From NCBI RefSeq assembly GCF_003112555.1, contig NZ_BEWB01000004.1:248001-312000 (forward strand): 64,000 nucleotides of DNA, read 5' to 3'. The notes beneath the pieces are model-generated. The model searched no databases. It was not told the origin of the DNA and saw nothing but the letters and a program-made list of their open reading frames with translations. Positions 52,687 through 62,700 of this stretch are shown piece after piece; positions within the stretch are counted from its first letter, which is position 1; every line of letters begins with the position of its first letter. The DNA comes from Streptomyces coelicoflavus (GTDB lineage Bacteria; Actinomycetota; Actinomycetes; Streptomycetales; Streptomycetaceae). Position numbers and translations under genes: made by a program.

Positions 52687-53742
52687 ATGTCCGGACCGCT
52701 CTACGTTCCCGTTCTGCCGACGAAGCCGCATGCGGCCGGGGCCTTCCGGCGGCTCTGGCCGGACGTCCAGGTTGCGATTAGTCCGCTGTGGAACCTGCCG
52801 CCATTGCCAGGGGTGCTGCCGGAGACGCTGGCTGCGGTGGTCGGCACGTACATGGATCGGGTGAGTGCCGTGAGCCGTCGCGGCGGATGGATCGACGCTC
52901 CCTTCGGTGAGGACGCTCAAACCGCCGCTATCGCCGAAGCACTGACCGTCTACTGCGAATTGGGACGGCTGCGACCGGTCACCGGGCCGGAGAGGACCGC
53001 GGAGCAGCAGGCGGCGGCCGTGGAGACGGCCCAGCGCTGCCTGCGCGGCCTGGGCGTACGGGTGCGGGTCACGGGGGAGTGGGACGGCCGCCTCGGGGAG
53101 GGCGTCAGGGGCCTGCTGGCGCTGACCGGTCCGGAGATGCCCCTGCATCTGCTGCTCGACATGGGCGCGGTCCTCGACGACCGGCCCGACGCGGGCAAGG
53201 AGGCGCTGCGCGCCCTCGACGCGCTGACGCCCTTGGCCGTCTGGCGGAGCGCCGCCCTGCTCGGAGGCGGCTTTCCGCGAGCCACCGCCGACATGCTGGA
53301 GGAGGGATCGTGCGAGGCGCCGCGGGCGGAATGGCGCATGTGGCACGAGGTGCGCGCGACGGGCCGGGCCTACGCTCCGCTGCTTGGCTACGGCGATTAC
53401 GCAGTGCAGCCCCCCGGCGCCCTCGCGCAGGCCCCGGCGCCGGGGAGGAAGGGCGGCCCACCCTGGGGGGCGCTCCGTTACACGACCGACAGCTCGTACT
53501 TCGTCGTCAAGACGCTGACCCGAGGGCCGGACCGGGTCGCCGTCAACCGCGCCGCGGCCCGCCGGGTCATCGAACTGGCTGAATTCCGGGGTTCTGGGGC
53601 CGGGCCGGGTGAGGAGTGGCTGAGTGACTGTGCGAACGGCCCGCTCACGAGCAGTGAGGGTGTGGGCGGGCCCACGGAGTGGCTGAAGGCGGGAAACCTT
53701 CAGCACATGACGCACGTCGTACGGAGCCTGTCCGACGGTTGA
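52687..53742 (+). CDS. Beta family protein (T4-beta-like)
   Basis: 351 residues from the ATG after GAGGGGGGAACC. The opening LYVPVLPTKPHAAGAFRRLW, then ISPLWNLPPLPG and the C-terminal YGDYAVQPPGAL plus ALRYTTDSSYFVVKTLTRGP match the beta family, named after a phage T4 product and common near bacterial toxin or phage-related genes. Probably cytoplasmic; the biochemical role is unknown. It is monocistronic, just past the repeat-rich junction. Confidence 0.75.
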   Translation: MSGPLYVPVLPTKPHAAGAFRRLWPDVQVAISPLWNLPPLPGVLPETLAAVVGTYMDRVSAVSRRGGWIDAPFGEDAQTAAIAEALTVYCELGRLRPVTGPERTAEQQAAAVETAQRCLRGLGVRVRVTGEWDGRLGEGVRGLLALTGPEMPLHLLLDMGAVLDDRPDAGKEALRALDALTPLAVWRSAALLGGGFPRATADMLEEGSCEAPRAEWRMWHEVRATGRAYAPLLGYGDYAVQPPGALAQAPAPGRKGGPPWGALRYTTDSSYFVVKTLTRGPDRVAVNRAAARRVIELAEFRGSGAGPGEEWLSDCANGPLTSSEGVGGPTEWLKAGNLQHMTHVVRSLSDG

Positions 53743-53792
53743 ACGGGCCGTCGGCCAGGCTCCGAGGAAAGGTCGGCCGTCCTGTGCGCGGC

Positions 53793-54349
53793 TCAGTCGA
53801 TCAGCGGTGCCAGCGCGTGCTCGCCCGACAGGATCCGCCAGGCGGGCACCCGCACAGTCCGGCTCACCAGGCAGGGTTGAGCGCCGTGGCCCCCGGAGGG
53901 CAGGCCGGTGAGCAGGTCACCTCGCGCGTGGAGGAGCCGGAGGCGCGGGGTCCGTGCTGGGTCTCGGTCCAGGGTCGTTGAGCACCGCCGTATCCTCGCC
54001 GGCGTCGGTGAACAGCAGGTCCACCAGGTGCCCGCCCACTTGCACGGTCCGCTCCAGATCAGTGATACCCGTCCGGTCAGGTACCGCTGCAGGTGGTCGG
54101 CCAGGTCCTCGCGGGCCTCGGCCGCAGGGTCGGGCGTGCCCGCTTCGGCCGGAGCGCCGTCGTCGCCCGCTTCCAGCGGCGCCGAGCGTGCGGGGAGGAG
54201 GGCCGGCAAGCCGCTCTGCTCCTGCCACAACGCGAGGCTGCCGACGGTGAGCAGCTGCGACTTGGCCCGGATGACCGTCACATTCCACAGGTCGACCTGG
54301 CTCGCGACCCAGTGCCTGGTCCGGGGCGGGGTGTTGAGCGCCGCGTCAT
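53793..54349 (-). pseudogene. Frameshifted gene remnant downstream of the DUF6338 pair
   Basis: The ATG overlaps the stop of the 48-residue gene (ATGA), but its frame stops soon. A good coding sequence resumes in another frame (AALNTPPRTRHWVASQVDLW, VIRAKSQLLTVGSLALWQEQ, to DLADHLQRYLTG). It then switches frame again near 54075 to ITDLERTVQVGGHLVDLLFT and DAGEDTAVLNDPGP. Joined, these make one plausible helical protein; alone, none is complete. At least two frameshifts imply decay, or sequencing error in GC-rich DNA. Family not recognised. Confidence 0.4.
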
Positions 54350-54492
54350 TCTTCGTCGGCCGTGCCGGCGCCGTTGTCCGGCTCAGCGGTCGGAGCCGGC
54401 GTCGGCGGAGCCTGAGTCGGCTCGGGCCGATTGCCGACGGGCCGGTACCCCCTCTTCCCGTTGGGGTCCAACTGTGGTCGTGTCTCGGTCAC
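54346..54492 (-). CDS. Small Pro-rich protein overlapping the DUF6338 gene
   Basis: 48 residues from a GTG at 54492 (GAAGAAGGGGAC upstream): starts MTETRPQLDPNGKRGYRPVG and ends in an acidic PDNGAGTADEE. It overlaps the 3' end of the membrane protein gene by 110 bp in a different frame. A short protein with a PNGKRGY segment next to DUF6338 membrane proteins is familiar to me from Streptomyces. Probably a translationally coupled partner; function unknown. Confidence 0.5.
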   Translation of the reverse strand: MTETRPQLDPNGKRGYRPVGNRPEPTQAPPTPAPTAEPDNGAGTADEE

Positions 54493-55144
54493 CTGCCGTG
54501 TCCCCTTCTTCGGCCCCGGGAAGCACCTCGATGAAGTCGAGGAACTCCACATCATCCATCCGAATATAGATTCCGCCGGAACGCGGCAGTGGACGTTCGA
54601 AGGATCCGGCGCCGGACATGGCCCATGCGGTCTGCAAGTACAGGTCTGCGGCTTCCGGATAGCCAGAGCTGTAGGACCGCTCGCCGTAGTACCCGCCCAC
54701 CCAGAGGCCGCTCTTCAGTCGGGCGCGTACCAGACAGTGGCTCCTGCGCTGGAAGACCTTGTCCCATGCGGTGGGGGTCGGGTCGTAGGTGGACCGGCTT
54801 CCTCGCGAGCCCAGCCATGAGGTGAGCCAGGCGGCAGCGGCCGGCACCACGATCAACAGGGTCGTCGCCGTCAGCGCGGCGACGCGAGGGTTGTCGGCCG
54901 CGCCGGTCAGCCAGCCTCGGCGACGGTCGTAGACGAGATGCACCAACCATGGGCCGGCGAGCAGGACGTAGAGGGTGTCGAGAGCGATACCCGCGGTCAC
55001 GGCTCGGAGTATGCGCTCTCCGAGGTCTCTGTGACCCGGGACCGGGCCACGGGCGCGTTCGCGGACGAACTGGTAGGTCACGCCGGGGAGCACCAGAAGA
55101 AGAACGATCACTACCTGGGTGACTGTGGTGGGCGCGTGCGGCAT
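54383..55144 (-). CDS. DUF6338-like membrane protein
   Basis: 253 residues from the ATG at 55144. Three spans in the first 120 residues (VVIVLLLVLPGVTYQFVRER, ILRAVTAGIALDTLYVLLAGP, ALTATTLLIVVPAAAAWL), then a cytoplasmic domain with TAWDKVFQRRSHCLVRARLKSGLWVGGYYGE and DLYLQTAW, typical of DUF6338. The beta-rich cytoplasmic part (VRARLKSGLWVGGYYGE) resembles a small ligand-binding barrel. Divergent from the CHAT protease gene with a 140-bp intergenic region, so the two may be co-regulated. Confidence 0.75.
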   Translation of the reverse strand: MPHAPTTVTQVVIVLLLVLPGVTYQFVRERARGPVPGHRDLGERILRAVTAGIALDTLYVLLAGPWLVHLVYDRRRGWLTGAADNPRVAALTATTLLIVVPAAAAWLTSWLGSRGSRSTYDPTPTAWDKVFQRRSHCLVRARLKSGLWVGGYYGERSYSSGYPEAADLYLQTAWAMSGAGSFERPLPRSGGIYIRMDDVEFLDFIEVLPGAEEGDTAGDRDTTTVGPQREEGVPARRQSARADSGSADAGSDR

Positions 55145-55284
55145 CGTCGTATGCCCTTCCGAACAGCGGGTGCAGGATCCTGACGAACTGATGGCCCAAT
55201 GTCGCCTGATCCCACGATGACTTGCAGGTACCACAGACATACTGGCGTGATGATTGCCCACTGTTGGGGAGGCTGGGACAACTG

Positions 55285-58146
55285 ATGCAGGACCATCTGC
55301 TGCGCCTACGCACCACGTGGGTTGACAGTCTGGCAGCTCGGGTCTGCCACGGTCTCAGGCCCGAGACATGCCGGTCCGACGTGTTCCCCTCATGGGTCGC
55401 GGATGATCAACTGACACTCGCCACTGTGCTGACCCGCGTCGCGACGGACGATGTTGAGTGCCGCTCTCCGCAGACCATTAGCGATCGACTTCGATCGACC
55501 GGCCTCGTCCTCCTAGGAGTACCCGGATCGGTGGTGGCCCGCGACCTTGTCATGCCGGTCCTCCGCACGGTCCGCAAGGGCGGCGTGCCGTGGGAGCAGT
55601 GGTGGGATGTGTACGGACTGCACGCCTTGCTGATCGAGTTGTGGGCGGGACGCCGACTGTCGACACATCCACCGGAGAAGGTCCGCGACGAGCTCAAGGC
55701 AGTCTGGTGCCTTGAGGACGACCGGGTTGTAGACGCCGTCCTGGACAACACGGAGGACCCCTTCACCTTCCTGCCTACGGATCTCCTGCACGAGTCCGCC
55801 ACCGGAACGGCGAGGGGGTGCACGCAGTTCCTCGTCACCAGAGGCTTGATGAAGATCACCCTCCCGGACGCCTTCCTGAGCACCAGGCCAGGGCTGGCCG
55901 ACAGACCGGAGCTCACGGAGGTTCTGAACCGCTGGTACCACCGCGTCGATCTAGAAGAGACTGTGCAGCGTGTCCGGGGTCTTTCGCCAGACCTCTTGAT
56001 GGGATTACGCAGAGATTTCGAAGCGTGGGATGCCCGAATGGGCCAACTGGCCTCTCACTTGACGGCACAAGAGGTCAAGCTGTTCACGCCCATGACGGAG
56101 GATGAACGGTACGGCGAGGAGTGCCTTCGGGCGGGCTGGGGCCTGCATCGAGCCGAACTGGACCCAGACGACGCTTTATTGTGGCAACCGGATTCCGGCG
56201 CCCGGGACTCCTCGGTGCCCGATTGGGCGGCCGAGGAAATCATCACGTGCGGTACCCGCTTCTTCCACAGGCAGGCAGGTCCTCACCCCGTCTGGTTGGC
56301 CACAGTGGAGACGGACGCGCATATGGCGGCCGTGCGAATGCTGATGGAGCCGCCAACACGGCACGGCTTCGAGGTCGAAGACTACGATGACGGTCTGAGA
56401 CTGTGGTTCCAGTTCCCCGCACATCCGGCCGACCCCGCCCCTCCCTTCCAGGCCCCCTACACCTACTCCCTCTCCTGGGTGGAACATGCTCTGGAACTGC
56501 TCCATCTTGCGACCGTTGGGTACGCCCGTCTCAGCGTCGTCCGGCTGGTAGGCGACGGTGAGCTCAGGGCAGTGGGCAGTATCCGGCTCGGTCTTCCGGA
56601 AGAGGTGTGCGCCCGGGCAAAGGAAGCCTCGATCGCAGCGCTTCGTCGGCTGGTCGGTGACGAGACGCAGACGATAAGGCAGAGGATCGCCCTTGAGGGC
56701 CGAGACCAGGCCGCAGAGGTCGCCTTCCAGACCTGTGAAACCGCCAAGGGCGAGGACATTCATGACGAGCTGGCCCTGGAGTCCGACGCCCCTGAGTACC
56801 AGTCCTTCATCGCAGCCGCACGCCATCTCGCCTGGCTTCGCTCTCGGTATGCCGCCGACCTGCTCGACGGAAAAGGGCCGTTGGAGGGAGATACGGAACT
56901 GAAGGCCGCTGCCGAGGACAGGCAGAGAGTTCTGGAACTGCTTCGGGCGGCCACGGGGCGTGGGAAGGGCAAGCCACGATGGACTGACCGCTCCGACAGA
57001 CCCTCCGTGGACGAACAGAGTGCGTTCGTCCACCTCATCAACCGGTACGGAACTCTCCAGCTTGCGGTGTGCCGGACCAGTGCGGGCCACTCGCACTTCG
57101 ATCTAATTACGTGTGACGGGTTTCCCCTCGTACCTCTCGCCGGTGCGGTCGATGAATGGAGGCGGCAAGCACCGGATCACCCCCAACGTAAGTGGCACGA
57201 CTACCTGGAGCACTTGGTTACTGAGTGCGGTGGGCCGGCACAAGCCATCATCGAGACGGTTACGCCCCATGAAGTCCGTCGGTTGGTGCTCAGCCCCACA
57301 GCTCCGCTGGAGCTCCTGCCCCTTCACGCAGCTCCGCTCGGCAGCGCGCGCACCCCCACCTTGATCGATGCTTTCGAGCAGGTGGTCTACGCCCCTACGG
57401 CTCGACTCGTGTCCGCCATCGAGAGTTCCCAGCGGCAAGCGGCTGTGGTCGAGGTGCTGGTAGTGGCACACGGCGGTGGTCACCTCCCCGGCCTCGAGCT
57501 GATTGGCGGCCCACTGTGCGAAGCCCATGTGATCGAAGGTCTTCACGACAGCGTGGAAGTTGTCATGGAAGAGGAGGCGACTCCGGCCCGCGCTTTGCAC
57601 ATGATGCCCATGGCCCGGATCGTCCACGTCGCGGCACACGGCTTGACCCACCCGAATCGCTGGGCCGCCGGACTCGCCCTGCACGGCGGTTCGCTCGGGA
57701 AGGCCATGCTCACTTCCAGTGGGATCCTCGCAGACGGAATCTTCTCCAGTGTCGACCTGGTCATCCTGAACGCTTGCAGAACAGGCACGCACGAAGGCAC
57801 CGGCCGTACCGTGCAGACCTTGCGCAGCATCGAGTCCGTGTTCCTCGCCCGCGGAGCGAAAGCGGTCATCTCCACCCTGTGGGACATCACGGACCTGCAG
57901 GGTGTCGTGTTCTCCGCCGTGCTCCACGCACACCTCGGTGCTGGATTGGACTCCCACAGCGCTTACGCCGACACCATCCGCTACCTACGTGAGTATCGGT
58001 GGCACGTGCCCTCTGGGGCAGGTCCGGCGGGCGCCGCCGAATCAGCCATCGACACGATACTTCCGGACTGGCGGAGCCACCTTGACCAGCAGGTCGCCGA
58101 GAATCCGCTGTTCTGGGCCGCATTCAAGATCACTGGAGTCGTCTGA
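55285..58146 (+). CDS. CHAT-domain (caspase-like) protease
   Basis: 953 residues from the ATG at 55285 (GGGGAGG 12 bases upstream; a TTG at 55222 is the longest alternative). The last 350 residues are a CHAT peptidase: VRRLVLSPTAPLELLPLHAA, RIVHVAAHGLTHPN with His785, and LVILNACRTGTHEG with Cys831, followed by FLARGAKAVISTLWDITD. The preceding 600 residues are helical with no motif I can name and probably form the regulatory or sensor part. CHAT proteases act in immune and programmed-death systems, cleaving a partner on activation. TTA codons at 56005-56007 and 56176-56178 and a more mixed codon use than the neighbours suggest transfer and bldA-limited expression. The stop precedes the kinase gene by 277 bp. 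Confidence 0.85.
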   Translation: MQDHLLRLRTTWVDSLAARVCHGLRPETCRSDVFPSWVADDQLTLATVLTRVATDDVECRSPQTISDRLRSTGLVLLGVPGSVVARDLVMPVLRTVRKGGVPWEQWWDVYGLHALLIELWAGRRLSTHPPEKVRDELKAVWCLEDDRVVDAVLDNTEDPFTFLPTDLLHESATGTARGCTQFLVTRGLMKITLPDAFLSTRPGLADRPELTEVLNRWYHRVDLEETVQRVRGLSPDLLMGLRRDFEAWDARMGQLASHLTAQEVKLFTPMTEDERYGEECLRAGWGLHRAELDPDDALLWQPDSGARDSSVPDWAAEEIITCGTRFFHRQAGPHPVWLATVETDAHMAAVRMLMEPPTRHGFEVEDYDDGLRLWFQFPAHPADPAPPFQAPYTYSLSWVEHALELLHLATVGYARLSVVRLVGDGELRAVGSIRLGLPEEVCARAKEASIAALRRLVGDETQTIRQRIALEGRDQAAEVAFQTCETAKGEDIHDELALESDAPEYQSFIAAARHLAWLRSRYAADLLDGKGPLEGDTELKAAAEDRQRVLELLRAATGRGKGKPRWTDRSDRPSVDEQSAFVHLINRYGTLQLAVCRTSAGHSHFDLITCDGFPLVPLAGAVDEWRRQAPDHPQRKWHDYLEHLVTECGGPAQAIIETVTPHEVRRLVLSPTAPLELLPLHAAPLGSARTPTLIDAFEQVVYAPTARLVSAIESSQRQAAVVEVLVVAHGGGHLPGLELIGGPLCEAHVIEGLHDSVEVVMEEEATPARALHMMPMARIVHVAAHGLTHPNRWAAGLALHGGSLGKAMLTSSGILADGIFSSVDLVILNACRTGTHEGTGRTVQTLRSIESVFLARGAKAVISTLWDITDLQGVVFSAVLHAHLGAGLDSHSAYADTIRYLREYRWHVPSGAGPAGAAESAIDTILPDWRSHLDQQVAENPLFWAAFKITGVV

Positions 58147-58175
58147 GTCACGCGCTCACGGTCGCAGCTTCGCGC

Positions 58176-58436
58176 GTGCTGTTCAGCACGGACAGGGAAG
58201 TCTCAAGGAGAGCGGTGTCCGGTCTGGCTGTGATGGAACTCGACCTGAGTTGCCACGGTGTGGCCGCGGTATTTCGCCTCGGTCAGGAGTTGAGCGAGCG
58301 GGCCCGGCGTCCGCACCTGGCGGCGAACGTGCAGCGCGCGGCCTTGCATAGACTGGCTGCGTTCTGGGCCGGTCCGCCTTCCATAGCAGCGGTCGCAGGT
58401 CACGCAGGGGAGGCTTTGGCGACGTGGAACCACTGA
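58176..58436 (+). CDS. Possible small protein between CHAT and kinase genes
   Basis: 86 residues from a GTG, ending 13 bp inside the kinase gene. The region VMELDLSCHGVAAVFRLGQEL, then ALHRLAAFWAGPPSIAAVAGHA could be helical. No strong ribosome-binding site and no family match. Kept only because it would otherwise leave a 277-bp gap in a compact run of defence-like genes. Confidence 0.3.
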   Translation: MLFSTDREVSRRAVSGLAVMELDLSCHGVAAVFRLGQELSERARRPHLAANVQRAALHRLAAFWAGPPSIAAVAGHAGEALATWNH

Positions 58437-59623
58437 GGGACGAGGACCCGAGGGAGATCGGGGGCTTCTCGCTCGTATGCCGGATCGGGTCCGGCGGCAT
58501 GGGAGAGGTGTTTCTCGGGGAGTCCGCGGCCGGCCACCAGGCCGCCGTGAAGGTCATCAAGCCGTCTGTCCTCGATGAGGACACCCGGGCGCGCTTCGTG
58601 TCCGAAGTGGACAGTCTGCGCACGGTGTACGGGCCTTTCGTCGCCGCGTTCGTGGGCGCGGACGCGGACGCGGACCAGCCTTGGCTCGCCGTGGAGTACG
58701 TCCCCGGACCGGACCTGCGCACGCTCGTCACCGGACATGGTCCGCTGCCGCTCGCCGAGACCGCCAGCCTGGGCGCGTTGCTGGCGGAAGGGCTCGGCAC
58801 GGTGCACGACGCGGGGCTGCTCCACCGGGACCTGAAGCCGCCGAACATCCTGCTGTCCCCGTATGGTCCGAAGGTGATCGACTTCGGTCTCGCCGTGCTC
58901 GCGGAACGCCGTACCACCCTGACGGCGACCGGCTTCGTCGTCGGCAGCGTGCTCTGCATGCCGCCGGAGCAGGCCCGGGGCGAGCACCGGCTGGACCAGT
59001 CGGCCGACGTCTACGCACTGGGTGCGGTACTGCTGTTCGCCGCGACCGGGCACTACCCGTACGAGGGGCCGACCTGGCAGGCCGTCGCCCTGAAGATTGA
59101 GGACCCGCACACCCCGCCCAACCTCACGGGTGTCCCACCGGAGCTGGCATCGCTGATCACGGACATGCTGGCCCCGGATCCGACTGCGCGGCCGGCCCTG
59201 CCCGAGGTCATCGAGCGGTTGGTACGGGCCATCCGGGACCAGGGGCTGACCGCTCTCCAGGCCAAGCGTCGTCTGACCGACCTGACGCCCGAAACCGTCG
59301 TGCCCCACCTTCCCGCGCCGCCCCCCGGCCAGGCGTCCGGAACCGACACCCACGCCTACACGCCCGGCGCCATCGACCCGACGGCGGCCGAGGACGGGGA
59401 GCGGCCGGACGCGTCGGTGCCCGCCGGGACTGGGCGGGACGACGCCGACGCCGAAGCCGGCGAGGAAGCCGGGAACGCCGTCTCCCCCGCCCCGCGGGAG
59501 ACCGTTCCCGAGGAGAGCGGGGCCCCGCCACGAAGCCGCGGGGCCATCGGCGTCCCCCCCTCGGCACCCCTGAGGATCGCCGAGCGGATCCGCGCCGCGT
59601 ACGCCCGAGAGGCACGCTTCTGA
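58424..59623 (+). CDS. Serine/threonine protein kinase
   Basis: 399 residues from a GTG with GGGGAGG 11 bases before. Complete Hanks-type kinase in the first 270 residues: Gly loop IGSGGMGEVFLG, ATP lysine K43 in AAVKVIK, HRDLKPPN with catalytic D136, DFG at 153-155, and MPPEQARG with the APE-like Glu. The tail of about 130 residues is Pro/Ala/acid-rich without a membrane span or PASTA repeats, so the enzyme is cytoplasmic. It lies between a CHAT protease and a DISARM-like helicase; phosphorylation control of either is an inference from position. Confidence 0.9.
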   Translation: MEPLRDEDPREIGGFSLVCRIGSGGMGEVFLGESAAGHQAAVKVIKPSVLDEDTRARFVSEVDSLRTVYGPFVAAFVGADADADQPWLAVEYVPGPDLRTLVTGHGPLPLAETASLGALLAEGLGTVHDAGLLHRDLKPPNILLSPYGPKVIDFGLAVLAERRTTLTATGFVVGSVLCMPPEQARGEHRLDQSADVYALGAVLLFAATGHYPYEGPTWQAVALKIEDPHTPPNLTGVPPELASLITDMLAPDPTARPALPEVIERLVRAIRDQGLTALQAKRRLTDLTPETVVPHLPAPPPGQASGTDTHAYTPGAIDPTAAEDGERPDASVPAGTGRDDADAEAGEEAGNAVSPAPRETVPEESGAPPRSRGAIGVPPSAPLRIAERIRAAYAREARF

Positions 59624-59727
59624 GCAGCCGCGGTCCGCGCCCCGAAGCCCGTACGGACCCCTCCGCTTCCGTGACAGACTTGCCGTCGCAGGACCGCACG
59701 ACGCACGGGAAGACGAAGGGGCCGCGG

Positions 59728-62700
59728 GTGACCGACCAGGGGGCGACACAGGAGGGGACCCGGTTCCCGCCGGGGGCGCAGATCTCCGTACGGGACGAGG
59801 AGTGGCTGGTCCGCAACACCACCACGACCGACCACGACGGGGAACGGATCGAGGCGGTCGGCGTCTCGGAGTTCGTGCGCGATGAGGAGGCCGTCTTCTT
59901 CAGCGGCATCGACGAGGTGGAACTGCTCGATCCGGAGAAGACCCGCCTGATCCCCGACACCTCTTCGTACTTCCGCAGCAGCCGCCTCTTTCTCGAAGCC
60001 GTCCTGCGCAAAACCCCGCTGCCCCAGTCGGAGCGCGGCCTCGCCCTCGCGGACGGCTTCCTGCTGGACCCGCTCGTCTACCAGCAGCGCCCCGCCGAAC
60101 TGGCCCTGTCGATGCGCAATCTGCGCCCGCGGGTCCTAATCGCCGATGTAGTGGGTCTCGGCAAGACGCTCGAGATCGGCCTGACCCTCGCGGAGCTGAT
60201 CCGTCGCGGTCGGGGCGAGCGCATCCTGGTCGTGACCCCGCAGAGCATCCTGGAGCAGTTCCAGCACGAGCTGTGGACCCGCTTCTCGATCCCGCTCGTG
60301 CGGCTCGACTCGCTCGGCGTCCAGCGCATCCAGCGCGAGCTGCCGGCCGGCCGGAACCCGTTCACGCACTACAAGCGCGTGATCATCTCCGTGGACACCC
60401 TCAAGAACATCGGCCAGTACCGGCACCACCTGGAGCGCATCCGCTGGGACGCCGTCGTCATCGACGAGTCCCACAACCTGATCAACCCGGGCAGCCAGCG
60501 CCGCGCCCTCGCCGAGATCCTCGCCCCGCGCACGGACGCCCTGCTGCTGGCCAGCGCCACCCCGCACAACGGTGACAAGCGGTCCTTCGCCGACCTGATC
60601 TCCTTGCTCGACCCGGCCGCCATCGCCGACCGCGACCACTATGACCCGGCCGAGGACCTCGGCCACCTCTACATCCGGCGCACCAAGATCAGCCGCGAGG
60701 TCCGGGACGAGATGGGCACCGAGTGGCCCGACCGCGGCCCCACCGTCTCCCTCCACTGTGCCGCCACCGAGGCCGAGGAGCAGGTCTTCGCCGAACTGGC
60801 CGAGCACTGGATTCCCGCTGCGCCGAAGAGCACGGAGTTCGGCACGGCGGACGAGGATCCCGCCTCGGTCGCCACCGAAGCCGTCTTCGCCTACAACCTG
60901 CTCAAGACGTTCCTTTCCTCCCACGTCGCTCTCGGCGAGACGGTCGCCAACCGCATCACCGCGCTGGGCGACAGGGTCCGCAGGGCCGAGGAGAAGGGGC
61001 TGCGCCCCGACCCGGCCATCGCCGGAGAGCAGGCCGCCCTCGCCCGGCTGCGGGAGATCGTCGCCGGTATGGGAGACGGCAGCGCGCCCGGCGACTCCGC
61101 CAAACTCGACGCGCTCGTCCAGCAGTTGCGGGAGATCGGCGTCGGCCCCCGGTCTACCACGCGGGCCGTGATCTTCTCCGAGCGCGTCCGCACGCTCAAG
61201 TGGCTGGCCGAGGTCGTCCCCGCCCGGCTGGGCTTCCCCGTCGCGGCCGACGGCACGGCGAAGGCCGTGTCCGTGATGCACGGCGGCCTCAGCGACGATG
61301 AACAGGGCGACGTCCTGGAGGCGTTCGGCCTCGCCGACACCCCGGTCCGGCTGCTGTTCACCGGCGACGTCGCCTCCGAGGGCGTCAACCTGCACCGCCA
61401 GTGCCACCACCTGATCCACTACGACATCCCGTGGTCGCTGATCCGCATCGAGCAGCGCAACGGCCGCATCGACCGGTACGGGCAGACGTACGAGCCCCAG
61501 TTCAGTGCGCTGATCCTCACCTCGGCCGTACCCGGCGCCAAGGACGACCGCACGGTCGCCGAGAAGCTGCTCCGCCGTGAGGAGGAGGCGCACAAACTGG
61601 ACGGCACCGCCGAGGCCGTGTCCGGTTTCTACCGCGCCGAGGAGGAAGAGCGCCGGCTCATCAAGGAGCTGGTCCGCGGCGGCACCGTCGAGGAATTCCT
61701 GGACGACGGTCCCGGCGCCGACGACACCGCCCTGGCCGACCTGTTCGGCCAGGTGGACACGATCACCGAGCAGGAGCTGCCCGCACGCGCCGAACTGATC
61801 TCGCTCTTCGAAGGCGACACCGCCGCCTTCGTCTCCACCGCCCTCGACGAGGTCTACCAGGAGCGCGCCGAGGACGCGATCGGCCTTTCCTCCGGCACCG
61901 ACGCCAAGGGCGGCGCCTATTTCTCGCTCTCTCCCGCCCAGGCCCCCGACCTGCTCCACCGCCTCAAGGCCCTCCCGCCCTCCTATCTCAAGGAGCAGCG
62001 GGTCGCCGAGCGGATGCTGGTCACCTTCGACCGTACCCTCGCGCAGCGCAAGCTCACCGAGGCCAGGGACAGCAGCACCAGCATGTGGCCGGAGGTCTCC
62101 TTCCTCACCGACATCCACCCGGTGGTGGAATGGCTGACGGACAAGGTCCTCGTCGAGTTCGGCCGCCAGGAAGCCCCGGTCATCACCACGCCGCACGTGG
62201 ACAGCCCTGTCTTCCTGGTCCAGGGCATCCACTCCAACGCCCTGGGCCGCCCCACCGTGGTGCGCTGGATGGCCGTCACCGGGCTCGACGCCGACGGCAC
62301 CGGCACACCCGAGGTGCGGCCCATGGCCGACGCGCTGCGCGATGCGAAGGTCGGCCCCCGGCTCGCCCGCACCGGCGGCCCGCGCGACCTGGACCGGCTC
62401 CAGACCCTCGTGCCCGCCGCCGTCGCCGCGGCCCGCCACCACCTGGACGAGGGTAGGGCCCAGTGGGAGGAGCGGATCAGCGAGCCTCTCGCCGCCTACC
62501 GCGCCCACGTCGCCCAGTGGCGCGCCGACTCCCTGCTGCCCGGAGTCACGGGCCGCCGCGAACGCGTCGTCGAGGAGACCGCCGACGAACTGGCCCGGCT
62601 CCTCGACCAACTGCACACCACCGGCCGCCCGCTGCTGCGCGTCCTCGCCGTCCTCGCCCGCCCCGGCGGCCCGGACACCCCCGAAGCCGACGAGCCCGCA

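Noticed and set aside
53908..54569. Forward frames opposite the decayed gene
   Set aside because: Arg/Ser/Pro-rich translations typical of antisense shadows; the reverse strand shows better coding character despite frameshifts.
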